DNA from: Armatimonadota bacterium
GTDB taxonomy: Bacteria; Armatimonadota; UBA10988
Length of the DNA: 39,628 nt
Assembly (NCBI GenBank): GCA_016235455.1
Contig: JACRKZ010000078.1
Span: 1 to 39,628, forward strand
Reading direction: 5' to 3'
Made by a program: the position numbers and the translations under genes. Position 1 is the first letter of the stretch; every line of letters starts with the position of its first letter. The notes beneath the pieces were generated by a model. It had not been told where the DNA came from. It worked only from the letters and a program-made list of their open reading frames with translations, and did not search any database. Shown piece after piece: positions 25,774 to 34,742 of the stretch.

Positions 25774-27957
25774 ATGCCAGTCAATCGCCGGTCGTTCCTG
25801 CGCACGGGCCTGGCCGCGTCGGCCGCCGCGGCCTTGGGTGGCCGCGCCGCTCGGTCCGCGCCGGCCAAGCCCAACATCCTGCTGATCCTGACCGACGATA
25901 TGGGCTTCTCGGACCTGGGTTGCTACGGCGGCGAGATCCGCACGCCGAACCTGGACAAGCTGGCCGAGGGCGGGCTGCGCTTCACGCAGTTCTACAACAC
26001 GGCGCGCTGCTGCCCGACGCGCGCCAGCCTGCTGACCGGTCTCTACCCGCACCAGGCCGGCGTGGGGCACATGGTCGACTCCAAGGGCCTGGACGGTTTC
26101 GCCGGGCAACTGAGTCCCGACGCGGTGACCATTCCCGAGGCCCTACGCGGGGCCGGCTACCGCAACTACATGGTCGGCAAATGGCATGTCTGCCACGACA
26201 TCAACCCCGAGGGCGACCGCAGCGCCTGGCCCATGCAGCGCGGGTTCGACCGTTACTATGGCACGTTGGCCGGCGCCGGCAGCTACTACGACCCGGCCGC
26301 GCTGTGCCGCGACAATCAGCACATCAGCGCGGGCGCCGACCCCGAGTACCAGCCCGCCGAGCCGTTCTACTACACCACCGCGCTAGGCGACCAGGGCGCG
26401 CGGTTCATCACCGAGCACGCCAGGCAATCGCCGGATACGCCGTTCTTCCTGTATGCCGCTTTCACCGCGGCGCACTGGCCACTGCACGCCCCGGAGTCGG
26501 CGCTGGCACGCACCAGGGGCCGCTACGACGGCGGCTATGAGTCGATCCGCCAGGCCCGGCTCGAACGGCTGCGGCGACTGGGCATCGTCCACGCCGACTG
26601 GCGGCCGGCGCCGACGGTGGGCAACTGGGAGGCCGTGCCCGACAAGGCGTGGGAGGCGCGCTGCATGGAGGTCTATGCGGCGCAGGTGGAGATGATGGAC
26701 GCCGCCGTGGGCCGCCTGGTGGAGGCGCTGCGGGCCAGCGGCGCGCTGGACAACACACTGATCCTGTTCATGCAGGACAACGGCGCCTGCGCCGAGGCCG
26801 TCGGTCGCGGCGGCAACGAGCGGCGTGGCACGCAACCCACGCTGCCGACCATGGCCAAGGACGCGGTTCGCCTGGACGGCCGCCCCAAGCAGACGCGCGA
26901 CGGCTGGCCCGTGCTGGGCGGCCCGCAGGTCATGCCCGGCCCGGCGGACACCTTCGAGTCGTACGGCCAGGCCTGGGCCAACGTGTCCAACACGCCGTTC
27001 CGCGAGTACAAGCACTGGGTGCACGAAGGTGGCATCAGCACGCCGCTCATCGCGCACTGGCCGCGAGGCATCCGCCGCGGAGGCGAACTCGAGCATCAGC
27101 CCGGCCACCTCATCGACATCTGGGCCACCTGCGTCGATGTGGCCGGCGCCAAACCGCCCACCGAGCGCGCGGGCAAGCCCGTGCCGGCGCCCGAGGGCCG
27201 CAGCCTGGTGACCGCCTTCGCCGGACGCGCCATCGCCCGTGAGGCGCTGTTCTGGGAGCATGAGGGCAACCGCGCGCTACGCGTGGGTCCCTGGAAGCTG
27301 GTGGCCAAGTCGCCGGGCGGCGCGTGGGAGCTGTACAACATGGACGCCGACCGCACCGAACTCGACGACCTGACCACGCGGCTGCCTGACCGGGCGGCCC
27401 AAATGGCGGCTGCCTGGGAGAGCTGGGCCAAGCGCACCAAGGCGCTGCCCTGGCCGTGGAAACCCGCCTACGGCCAGCCGGCGGCGGCGAGCCGCACCAG
27501 CTTCGACCTCAAGTCAGGTGACCGCCTGGTCGACGACGAGGCGCCGAGCGTGGCCCGGCGGCCGTTCACCGTCACTGCCACGTTCGACGCGCAGGGCAAG
27601 GATGGCGTCATCGTCGCCCAAGGCGGCAACAACCACGGCTGGTCGCTGTATGTGAAGGATGGCCGGCTGGAAGCCGCCCTGCGCCGCGCCGGCGCGCTGA
27701 CCGTGGTGACCGCCGCCGAGCCGCTGCCCGCCGGCCGGCAGCAGGCCACGCTGGCGCTAGTGCGCGGTGGCGGCCTGACGCTCAGCCTGGGCGGCCGCGT
27801 GGTCGCCGAAGGCAAGGCTGGCGGCCTGCTGCCCGAGCAGCCCAAGGACGCGCTGGAGGTCGGCTGCGATACCGTCGGCGCCGTGGGTCAGTACAAGGCG
27901 CCCGGCACGTTTGGCGGCAAGGTGGAAGCAGTGAAGGTGGAGGTCGGACCGGGCTGA
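25774..27957 (+). CDS. Type I sulfatase with Tat signal and C-terminal beta domain
   Basis: A 727-residue arylsulfatase-family enzyme. The Tat signal (NRRSFLRTGLAAS, 4-16) sends it out folded. The alkaline-phosphatase-superfamily core begins NILLILTDDMGFSDLGCYGG, with metal ligands D41/D42. The formylglycine signature is C79-C-P-T-R83 followed by ASLLTGLYPHQAG; C79 is the residue converted to formylglycine. GKWHVCHD, HWPLHAP, MQDNGA and EYKHWVHEGG supply further active-site residues. Residues about 580-727 look like a concanavalin/LamG-type beta module that may bind the sulfated glycan. A maturase must exist elsewhere. ATG 25774 has GGAG 8 nt upstream; an overlapping ATG at 25769 is out of frame. 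The substrate is not predictable. Confidence 0.95.
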   Translation: MPVNRRSFLRTGLAASAAAALGGRAARSAPAKPNILLILTDDMGFSDLGCYGGEIRTPNLDKLAEGGLRFTQFYNTARCCPTRASLLTGLYPHQAGVGHMVDSKGLDGFAGQLSPDAVTIPEALRGAGYRNYMVGKWHVCHDINPEGDRSAWPMQRGFDRYYGTLAGAGSYYDPAALCRDNQHISAGADPEYQPAEPFYYTTALGDQGARFITEHARQSPDTPFFLYAAFTAAHWPLHAPESALARTRGRYDGGYESIRQARLERLRRLGIVHADWRPAPTVGNWEAVPDKAWEARCMEVYAAQVEMMDAAVGRLVEALRASGALDNTLILFMQDNGACAEAVGRGGNERRGTQPTLPTMAKDAVRLDGRPKQTRDGWPVLGGPQVMPGPADTFESYGQAWANVSNTPFREYKHWVHEGGISTPLIAHWPRGIRRGGELEHQPGHLIDIWATCVDVAGAKPPTERAGKPVPAPEGRSLVTAFAGRAIAREALFWEHEGNRALRVGPWKLVAKSPGGAWELYNMDADRTELDDLTTRLPDRAAQMAAAWESWAKRTKALPWPWKPAYGQPAAASRTSFDLKSGDRLVDDEAPSVARRPFTVTATFDAQGKDGVIVAQGGNNHGWSLYVKDGRLEAALRRAGALTVVTAAEPLPAGRQQATLALVRGGGLTLSLGGRVVAEGKAGGLLPEQPKDALEVGCDTVGAVGQYKAPGTFGGKVEAVKVEVGPG

Positions 27958-27974
27958 GCCACCGGATCGGGCAA

Positions 27975-28895
27975 CTACCGATCGGCGGACCAGATTTGGA
28001 CTTCGAGCACCAGCTCGACGCCGCTCTGCGCCCGCACGCGCTCACGAACGGTGTCGATCAGCCACAGCACATCGGCCGCTCTGGCCGCGCCGAGGTTGAC
28101 GATCCAGTTGGCGTGCAGCTCGCTGACTTGCGCCTCACCACGCCGCAGGCCCTTGCAGCCGGCGGCCTCGACCAGCGCGCCGGGGAAGCCTGCGGCCGGC
28201 CGGCGGAAGACACTGCCACAACTGGGCAGGCTGAGGGGCTGGGTGCGCCGGCGGTAGGCCAGATGCTCGCTCAGCCGCGCGCGAACAGCCTGCGGCTCGT
28301 CCGGCCGCAGATCGAACCGAGCGCCCAGCGCCAGCCACGGCTCGTGCCGCAGGACGCTCTCGCGGTGGCCCAGCGCCATCTCGTCGACCGTCAGTCGCCG
28401 CACAGAGCCGTCGGGCAGCAGCACATCCACATCGAGCAGCACATCGCCGAGCGTGCCGCTGGGGATGCCGGCGTTGGTGACGCAGCCGCCGCCCACTGTG
28501 CCGGGCACGCCCACGACGCATTCGAGCCCGCTCAGCCCGCGGTCGGCGGCTTCGCGGGCGAGCTTGGGCAGGAAGCAGCCGGCATCTGCGTCGAGCCGCG
28601 TGCCGTCCCAGCGCGCCTCGGCCATCTGGTTGGCCAGATGCACCACCACGCCGGCCACGCCGTCGTCGGGCGCCAGCAGGTTGGAGCCGTTGCCCAACAG
28701 CCGGCACGGCCAGTGTCGGTCGCGGCACCAGGCCACGGCCGCCCGCAGGGCGGCGCGGGTGTGGGGCTGGAGCACGACGTCAGCCGGTCCGCCGATGCGC
28801 CAGGTGGTCAGTTCGGCCAAGGGCCGGTCGAACTGCACGTCGGCGCCGAGGTCGGCGGCCAAAGTGGTCAGGTCGGCGCGTTCGGGCGCGGTCAT
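27975..28895 (-). CDS. murB: UDP-N-acetylenolpyruvoylglucosamine reductase, type II
   Basis: An NADPH- and FAD-dependent enzyme that reduces UDP-GlcNAc-enolpyruvate to UDP-MurNAc, committing sugar to peptidoglycan. At 306 residues it is the normal length for type II MurB. FAD-binding region: TTWRIGGPADVV and LLGNGSNLLAPDDG. Substrate region: GVPGTVGGGCVTNAGIP. The catalytic Ser lies in PSCGSVFRRP, with GFPGALVEAAGCKGLRRGEAQVSELHANWIVN and the C-terminal Glu in LVLEVQIW. The ATG at 28895 overlaps the TGA of the upstream secreted protein gene (ATGA). It is the last gene of the envelope operon and converges on the sulfatase gene with a 17-bp gap. Confidence 0.97.
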   Translation of the reverse strand: MTAPERADLTTLAADLGADVQFDRPLAELTTWRIGGPADVVLQPHTRAALRAAVAWCRDRHWPCRLLGNGSNLLAPDDGVAGVVVHLANQMAEARWDGTRLDADAGCFLPKLAREAADRGLSGLECVVGVPGTVGGGCVTNAGIPSGTLGDVLLDVDVLLPDGSVRRLTVDEMALGHRESVLRHEPWLALGARFDLRPDEPQAVRARLSEHLAYRRRTQPLSLPSCGSVFRRPAAGFPGALVEAAGCKGLRRGEAQVSELHANWIVNLGAARAADVLWLIDTVRERVRAQSGVELVLEVQIWSADR

Positions 28896-30532
28896 GGCGC
28901 CGCGATCAGCGCGAACGGCCCGACCCGCAGGCGCAGCGGGAGCGAACTGCCGGTGGGCAACACCAGGCTCAGGTGCACCGCGCGCTGCTCTCCAGGCTCC
29001 AGCGGCTGGATCCAGACGAACGGGCCGTCCGGTGTAAGCAACGGTGTCTCGACGAGCTTGCCATCGACCTCGAACGCCACCTGCGCCTGACCAGCGACCG
29101 GCGAGATGGCCACGCCCCAGGGCGTGGCCACGCCCGAAGGGTTGGTCAACAGCAGCGTGAAGCGGTAGCGCACGCCCGCCGTACCCTCGGCCTCGCCGCA
29201 AGTCGTCTCGACCACGCGGGTCGCGTCATCAGAAGTGATCACCTCGGTCAGCCGCTCAGGAAAGGCAGCCTGCACCAGCGGTGCCGGCTCGCGCGGTTGG
29301 GAATCGGGCGGAAGCGGCTGCGGGCCGAGCCGAGCACTATCGGGCGGCAGCGCCAACACCTGCCACTCCACATCGGCACCGCTGACCAGGCGCAGGTCGC
29401 CGAGCCAGCCCACGCCCTGGCCGCTCTTGGCCTCGCGGCTGCACACCACCCAGACAGAGCGCGGCGGCACCGTGACGAATACGCCGGCCTCGGCCAGCTT
29501 GGCGCGCAAGTACTCGCGCGATGCCTTGTGGCCGGCCCAGATGGCGTTGTCGGTCGGCCCCGTGGCCGCCAGGTTCATCCAGACGCGCGCCGGCTCGCCG
29601 CCGGCGTTGGCCAGCCGAGCCTGGATTGCCAGGGGCTCGCCAGAACTGTTCACCTGCCAACTCACGGCGCGGTAGGTGGCCTCGGTGACCACCGCCATGC
29701 GGCCCAGCAGGCCGGGCGCCACCACCGAGCCCGACGCGCTCCCACAACCTGGCAGCACGCGCGAGGCGGCGTTGTGCTCGAACGACACGCGCTCGGTGCG
29801 GTACACCACGAGGTCGTCGGTCGGCGCCGCGTCACCGCCCGAGGCGCGCAGGCGCAGGGCGCTCGGCTCGGTCGGCGTGACAGTCAGCCGCGTGCCCGGC
29901 GGGCGTTCCAGGAGCGGCTCGGCGATAGCGGCGGCAGCCTGCGCCAACTGGTCGGCGGTGGGTTCGCCGGTGACCTGCAGGCTGATCTCGCTCAGTCGTC
30001 GCGCCGCGCGCGGCACCACCACCAGGGGCACATCGAGGCTCAGCCCGTCGCGCGTGATGGTGATCATGGCGCGACCCGGCAGACGGCCGGTGATGCGTAG
30101 CGCCGCCTGGTCCTCGGTCGGCGCGGCGTCGACGATGGGTGGCTCGACCCGAGCGATGCGGAAGCCGCGCGCTATGGCCGTGCCCAGCACCGGCACCTCG
30201 ATCAGTTCGTCCAGCGGCACCGCCACCGGCGTCGGCTCGACAGCGATGTAGGGCCTGGTCAGTTCGGCGCGGATCAGCTTCTCCGCCCGGGCCAGGGCCG
30301 CGCGTGAGGCGTGCCGCTCGGCACGCAGATAGGCGAGCGCCGCCTCGGGCGTGTCGCCCACCACCATCCAGGAGTCCTTGATCGGCTCCGTCGAGCCCTT
30401 GCCCAGCAGCACGCACGCGCCGAAGCGCACCGTGCCGCGGCTGTCGACCGTCACCCGGTTGGTCGAAACAGCCCGCGAGGCCTGAGCCACCAAGCCACAC
30501 AGCACCAGAGCCACCACGCGACGCAAGTTCAT
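28892..30532 (-). CDS. Secreted protein of unknown function in lpxD-murB operon
   Basis: A 546-residue protein. The signal peptide is about 1-21 (MNLRRVVALVLCGLVAQASRA). The mature part looks mainly beta-strand: a segment with VDSRGTVRFGACVLLGKGSTEP, an Ig-like stretch (ITGRLPGRAMITITRDGLSLDVPLVV), and a C-terminal third resembling proteins that estimate DUF4139-like beta domains (TYRAVSWQVNSSGEP, RYRFTLLLTNPSGVATPWGVA). There are no catalytic motifs I recognise. The ATG lies one base after the lpxD stop (TAG-C-ATG) and its own TGA overlaps the murB start, so it is translated as part of the envelope operon. A role in the outer membrane or periplasm is inferred from that context only. Confidence 0.8.
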   Translation of the reverse strand: MNLRRVVALVLCGLVAQASRAVSTNRVTVDSRGTVRFGACVLLGKGSTEPIKDSWMVVGDTPEAALAYLRAERHASRAALARAEKLIRAELTRPYIAVEPTPVAVPLDELIEVPVLGTAIARGFRIARVEPPIVDAAPTEDQAALRITGRLPGRAMITITRDGLSLDVPLVVVPRAARRLSEISLQVTGEPTADQLAQAAAAIAEPLLERPPGTRLTVTPTEPSALRLRASGGDAAPTDDLVVYRTERVSFEHNAASRVLPGCGSASGSVVAPGLLGRMAVVTEATYRAVSWQVNSSGEPLAIQARLANAGGEPARVWMNLAATGPTDNAIWAGHKASREYLRAKLAEAGVFVTVPPRSVWVVCSREAKSGQGVGWLGDLRLVSGADVEWQVLALPPDSARLGPQPLPPDSQPREPAPLVQAAFPERLTEVITSDDATRVVETTCGEAEGTAGVRYRFTLLLTNPSGVATPWGVAISPVAGQAQVAFEVDGKLVETPLLTPDGPFVWIQPLEPGEQRAVHLSLVLPTGSSLPLRLRVGPFALIAAP

Positions 30533-30533
30533 G

Positions 30534-31565
30534 CTACCCGCCCGACTCCTGCCCCGCTGCCGCGCGGGCCTCGCGTTCGGCCCGGCGCGCTTCGCGCATC
30601 ATGTCGGGCAGCCGCGTCAGGGCTGCCATCATGCGGTGGAACTCGATGCCCGGCAACGCCGGCGTGCCCATCAGCCGCTGGCCTGGCGCGGCGCTCTTGG
30701 CCACGCCCGACTGCGCCCCGACCATGACACCGTCGCCGATGTCGAGGTGGTCGGCCACGCCCACCTGGCCCGCCAGCACGACCCCGTTGCCCAGCGTGGT
30801 ACTGCCAGCGACACCGACCTGGCTGATCAGCAGGCAGTGCCGGCCGGTGCGCACGTTGTGTGCCACCATGACCAGATTGTCGATCTTGGTGCCCGCGCCG
30901 ATGCGCGTGCAGCCCAGCGTGGCGCGGTCGATGCAGGTGTTGGCGCCGATCTCGCACTCGTCCTCGATGACCACGCCGCCGATCTGCGGCACGAGCTGGT
31001 GCTGGCCACCGTCGTGGGTGAAGCCGTAGCCGTCGGCGCCCACCACCGCGCCGCTGTCGATGGTGCAGCGCGCACCCACGCGGACCCCGTCGTACAGCGT
31101 GACGTGCGGTTTGAGGATGGTGTCGTCGCCCACGGCGCAGCGCTCACCGATGACCGTGTGCGCACCGATCACCACACGCGCGCCCAGCACCGTACCCGCG
31201 CCAATCACGGCATACGGCGCGATGCTCGGGTCGGACCCGACGACCACGCCTTCGCCCAGCACCGCGGTGGGATGGACGCCGGTCGGCGCGGGCCGCGGCG
31301 GCTGGAAGGCGCGCAGCAACACCGACTGCGCCTTGCGCACATCGGGTACAACGATGTGTGGCAGCGCGCACTGGCAGCCCGTGCGCACCACCGCCGACCC
31401 GGCGCCGCTGGCCTCGGCCTGCACCACCGCGGCGGGGTCGAAGGCGAAGACGAGGCTGCCCTCGTCCGCCTGATCCAGCGCGGCCAGGCGCTCGACCACG
31501 AGCGCGCCGTCACCACGCAGTTCGCCGCCCACCAGCTCGCACACTTCGCTCAACGTCATGCTCAT
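30534..31565 (-). CDS. lpxD: UDP-3-O-acylglucosamine N-acyltransferase
   Basis: Third step of lipid A synthesis: transfer of a hydroxyacyl chain from ACP to UDP-3-O-acyl-glucosamine. 343 residues, normal for the family. An N-terminal uridine-binding domain (LSEVCELVGGELRGDG...DEGSLVFAFDP) is followed by a left-handed beta-helix of hexapeptide repeats (GVHPTAVLGEGVVVG ... IGAGTVLG ... IGANTCIDRATLG). The catalytic His lies in IDNLVMVAHNV, and a helical C-terminus follows (HRMMAALTRLPDMMREARR). ATG 31565 overlaps the upstream TGA (ATGA). Its presence shows a lipid A-making, diderm organism. It lies between two uncharacterised secreted proteins in one operon. Confidence 0.96.
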   Translation of the reverse strand: MSMTLSEVCELVGGELRGDGALVVERLAALDQADEGSLVFAFDPAAVVQAEASGAGSAVVRTGCQCALPHIVVPDVRKAQSVLLRAFQPPRPAPTGVHPTAVLGEGVVVGSDPSIAPYAVIGAGTVLGARVVIGAHTVIGERCAVGDDTILKPHVTLYDGVRVGARCTIDSGAVVGADGYGFTHDGGQHQLVPQIGGVVIEDECEIGANTCIDRATLGCTRIGAGTKIDNLVMVAHNVRTGRHCLLISQVGVAGSTTLGNGVVLAGQVGVADHLDIGDGVMVGAQSGVAKSAAPGQRLMGTPALPGIEFHRMMAALTRLPDMMREARRAEREARAAAGQESGG

Positions 31566-32674
31566 GGTCTCTTTCCATCGGGATCGGACGCAGCCGGCAG
31601 AGCCGGCACCAGCCACTCGGGATGCTCTTCTGAGCCCGCCAGCCAGACCGCCGCGAGGTCGGTCACGTCGGGCAGCCCGCCGGTCGGCGCCAGCTCAATA
31701 CGCACCTGCGCCATGGTCGCCAGCGCGCCCAACCGCCGGCTGAGCCGCGTGGCCAAATCGGCGCGCAGGTCTCGGGTCAAATGCTCCGCGTGCTGCTCCC
31801 AGCTGTCGGCGGCCAGACGCCAGCGTGCCGCGCGGCGCCCGCGGGCGGCTTCGCCCTCGGCAAGCGCGGCGGCCAGTTCGGTGCGCCAGACAGACAGGTC
31901 AAGCAGCGGCCCCGCCAGCGGGCCCAAGCCCTTGTCTGGCGTGGCGGCGGCAGCAGCAGCCAACAGCGCCGCGGACGCCTCCTGCTCGGCTCGCCGCGCG
32001 GCGACATCGCCCTCGGCGACGGCCACCGCTTCGGCGTCGATGGCGTCGAGTTCAGCCGTCTGCCGCGCCAACCGGTCGCGCAACCAGGCCGTGGCGCCGT
32101 CCTCGAGATCGGCCCGCCACAGCGCGGCGACGGCGCCCTCGGCGGCGTCCAGTGCGTTGCGCTCGACGTCCCAGGGCATGGCCTCGGCGCCGGCCACCGC
32201 GGCCAATTGCAAGTCGAGGTTGATGCGCTCGGCGCCCTGCGCCTCGGACAGCCCGGTCGAACGCGCCAGGTTGGCCAGCTTGCTATCGCGCAGAGTCGTC
32301 AGCCATTCGCGCTGCAAGGCGGGCAGACTGGCCGCCAGGGCCCGTCGGCGCGCGCTGGCGATCTGCGACAAATGGGACTCGCGGAGGATCTGCAGCTCCA
32401 TGGCCGCGGCGCGCCGCGACAGATCCTCGTCGCGCGGACCCTCGTTCTCGGGCAGCTTGACCTGGGTCGGCGGCAGTTCGGGCAACACCAACGGCGCCAC
32501 CTGGTCCGCGGCCAGCCGCAACTGCGTCGCGGTGAGCCGCAGCCCGTCGACCCGCGCCCAGGCGCTATCGGCGGCGACCAGGGCGTCAAGCCGCACCCAC
32601 CCAGCCGCCGGCAACGGCGGAGGTGGCGCTGCACCCGCGACGACGGCCAGCCAGGCGGCAAGGAGCGGTACCAT
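31562..32674 (-). CDS. Secreted alpha-helical/coiled-coil protein, first gene of envelope operon
   Basis: A 370-residue protein. A short signal peptide (MVPLLAAWLAVVAGA) and a proline patch are followed by long Ala/Glu/Arg-rich helices with heptad character (about 80-330; SRRAAAMELQILRESHLSQIASARRRAL, RDRLARQTAELDAIDAEAVAVAEG). Placement just before lpxD recalls skp/ompH, which encodes a periplasmic coiled-coil chaperone before lpxD in many diderms. This protein is twice as long and has no clear OmpH signature, so that link is only a hypothesis. It has no Shine-Dalgarno sequence; its promoter places initiation at the ATG. Its TGA overlaps the lpxD start. Confidence 0.75.
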   Translation of the reverse strand: MVPLLAAWLAVVAGAAPPPPLPAAGWVRLDALVAADSAWARVDGLRLTATQLRLAADQVAPLVLPELPPTQVKLPENEGPRDEDLSRRAAAMELQILRESHLSQIASARRRALAASLPALQREWLTTLRDSKLANLARSTGLSEAQGAERINLDLQLAAVAGAEAMPWDVERNALDAAEGAVAALWRADLEDGATAWLRDRLARQTAELDAIDAEAVAVAEGDVAARRAEQEASAALLAAAAAATPDKGLGPLAGPLLDLSVWRTELAAALAEGEAARGRRAARWRLAADSWEQHAEHLTRDLRADLATRLSRRLGALATMAQVRIELAPTGGLPDVTDLAAVWLAGSEEHPEWLVPALPAASDPDGKRP

Positions 32675-32680
32675 GGGCGC

Positions 32681-32709
32681 AGTCTAGCACGGCGCGGTGG
32701 ACCGGGCAA
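32681..32709 (-). promoter_or_regulatory. Promoter of the lpxD-murB operon, leaderless
   Basis: On the minus strand, TTGCCC (32709-32704), an exact 17-nt spacer and TAGACT (32686-32681), then only six bases before the ATG at 32674. No ribosome-binding sequence is present. The -10 is identical to that of the glycosyltransferase operon (20001-20006). Confidence 0.6.
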
Positions 32710-32733
32710 CGCGCGCGGCCCCGTCGGCTCGCC

Positions 32734-34716
32734 TCAGTCGAACCCCATGGCCGGCGCTTGGGGCATGTAGCCCAGGAAGCGCCCGACCAGCACCAGGGCC
32801 GTCCAGAAGAAGGCCGAGGCGAAGGTGCCCAGGATGAGCCCCAGGAAGAACGGCATGCAGCGCCGGTACAGCTTCATGCCGCCACTACGCAGGATGAAGC
32901 CCTTGATGACCCAGGTGACCAGCGCCGGGAACCAGAACACGACCAGCGTCCACGAGGCGCTGACCGCATAGGCCAGCGGATGCAGCGGCCACCAGACCAG
33001 CGTTGTGCGCAGCACCACCAGCGCCGCGCAGACCACCACGCCCGCGCCAAAGGCCAGGCCCGCGCCGGGCGGCATCGGCAGCCGCGCTTCCATGGCGCCG
33101 GCGGCCTCCTTGAGCTGCCATTCGGCGTTCACGCGCGGATAGCCATAGAGCGTGATGTGGCCCATCTGATGGCTGGTGGTGATGAAGAAGTAGCAGCCGG
33201 CGACCAGCGCCACGACGATGGCCAGCGCGATGGGCAGCACCAGCGCGCGCGGCCGGTAGCGGAGTTCGCGCGCCAGCTTCTGATTGTCCATGAAGGTGCT
33301 GAGCAATAGGCCGCGCATGTCGCGCGTCAGCACCGTGTCCAGCATGGCCATCATGACCAGGTTGCGCGAGCCCAGCGACCATTGCGGCCGGAACATCTTG
33401 ATCAGGTCGATGGGCCGGAAGCTGGCCTCGGTCTGCAGCAGGCCGGCCTCGGCCGTGCCGCGGGTGAGCACGAGCGCTACGATGAACACAAACACGCCCA
33501 GCTCGGTCACCGCCAGCCACGGGTCGAGCCCGGCCGCGATGCACCAGAGCACCGCCCCGACAAAGCTCAGCAGCAGGCCCCACACCGCCAGCCGGAAGGG
33601 GATCATCTCGTCGTCCGGCCCATCCGCCAGATAGGACCTGGCCCGGCTGAGGGCCGACCGCAGCACCGGCTTGTAGTGGCCCCAGCCGCTGTGGATCAGG
33701 TAGACGACCAGCACCAGATAGGCGCCGGCCACCTGATAGCCGATGTACAGGCGCGTCGGATACTGCGGCATGACCGTCGGCTGGAAGCCCAGTTGCACCG
33801 CCGCCACATCGGTCATGCGGGTGATCGCGAAGAACAGCCACAGGCTCAGCAGCAGGTCGCTGGACAGGAAGTAGAAGAAGCCGATGGCCGCAAACGACAG
33901 GTTCACCGGCGTGTAGAAGATGCCGTTCCAGGGCCGAGTGGTGAAGTAGTCGTTGAGCACCCAGCGCAGCTTCAGCTCGGGCACGCCGGGTATGTTGGCG
34001 TGCAGACCGTTGATCAGAATCACCGCCGCCGGGATAGCCGCGCCAACCCAGGTCAACCGATTGGCAAAGAACGGTTTGGCCTGGTCGTCATCCAGGATGA
34101 TCAGCGGTAACGCCACCAGGGGGAAGACCAGCTTCTCGCTATCGGCCCACTGCTTGCGCAGAATTACCGACAGGCAGAAGAACGCGCAGTAGAGCAGGCC
34201 CAGCAGCCCCGACCAGGACAGGATGGGCCCGACCCAGCGCCGCCACTGCACGCGCGCGTTGCCCTCGTAGTAGTCGCGGGTGATGCGCTGGAGCGGCGCG
34301 CCATGGGGGTCGTAGACCACCAGGTGCTGCGGCGTGAAGTCCGCGAACAGCTCCATGTACTTGTTCTCGGCCGTAGCGATGTAGTTGAGGTGCACCAGCG
34401 GCGGAACCAGCTTCTCAATGGTGCCGCGCGAGCCCATGAGCACGGCGATGAGCATCATCACGTAGATGGGGAACAGGTCGCCCGAGGCCAGCAGGTTGAT
34501 GCGCAGAGCCCAGCGCACCAGTCGCGACAGCGCCACGAGCACCAACAGGCCACCGACGGCGGCCGGCGCGAATTGGAGGATGCCGATCTGCACCGACCCG
34601 ACGACCATGTCGCCGTAGACAGTGACCAGCGACATGAAGACGACGAGCGGCACGCCTACGAGAAGCGCGCGCAGACGTAGACCGGACAGCTTAACCGCTG
34701 GAGGGGTATCGGGCAT
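32734..34716 (-). CDS. DUF6785/DUF6784-type polytopic membrane protein
   Basis: A 660-residue integral membrane protein with about 14 hydrophobic helices. The N-terminal part (LVGVPLVVFMSLVTVYGDMV, FPIYVMMLIAVLMGSRGT) and loops such as EGNARVQWRRWVGPILSWSG, RKQWADSEKLVFPL and HYKPVLRSALSR match the oligopeptide-transporter-like family I know as DUF6785/DUF6784, common in Planctomycetota, Armatimonadota and relatives. The family's substrate is not established. The later half has SFRPIDLIKMFRPQWSLGSRN, MDNQKLARELRYRPR and a C-terminal helix pair. It follows nuoG after 26 nt with only a weak TGAG site, so it probably shares that transcript. Confidence 0.85.
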   Translation of the reverse strand: MPDTPPAVKLSGLRLRALLVGVPLVVFMSLVTVYGDMVVGSVQIGILQFAPAAVGGLLVLVALSRLVRWALRINLLASGDLFPIYVMMLIAVLMGSRGTIEKLVPPLVHLNYIATAENKYMELFADFTPQHLVVYDPHGAPLQRITRDYYEGNARVQWRRWVGPILSWSGLLGLLYCAFFCLSVILRKQWADSEKLVFPLVALPLIILDDDQAKPFFANRLTWVGAAIPAAVILINGLHANIPGVPELKLRWVLNDYFTTRPWNGIFYTPVNLSFAAIGFFYFLSSDLLLSLWLFFAITRMTDVAAVQLGFQPTVMPQYPTRLYIGYQVAGAYLVLVVYLIHSGWGHYKPVLRSALSRARSYLADGPDDEMIPFRLAVWGLLLSFVGAVLWCIAAGLDPWLAVTELGVFVFIVALVLTRGTAEAGLLQTEASFRPIDLIKMFRPQWSLGSRNLVMMAMLDTVLTRDMRGLLLSTFMDNQKLARELRYRPRALVLPIALAIVVALVAGCYFFITTSHQMGHITLYGYPRVNAEWQLKEAAGAMEARLPMPPGAGLAFGAGVVVCAALVVLRTTLVWWPLHPLAYAVSASWTLVVFWFPALVTWVIKGFILRSGGMKLYRRCMPFFLGLILGTFASAFFWTALVLVGRFLGYMPQAPAMGFD

Positions 34717-34742
34717 GTCGGCTCATTCGCCGACGATTCCGT

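Noticed and set aside
27965..27983. GATCGG/CCGATC hairpin between sulfatase and murB
   Set aside because: Only six base pairs, no T-run, and it overlaps the murB stop. Too weak to call as a terminator.
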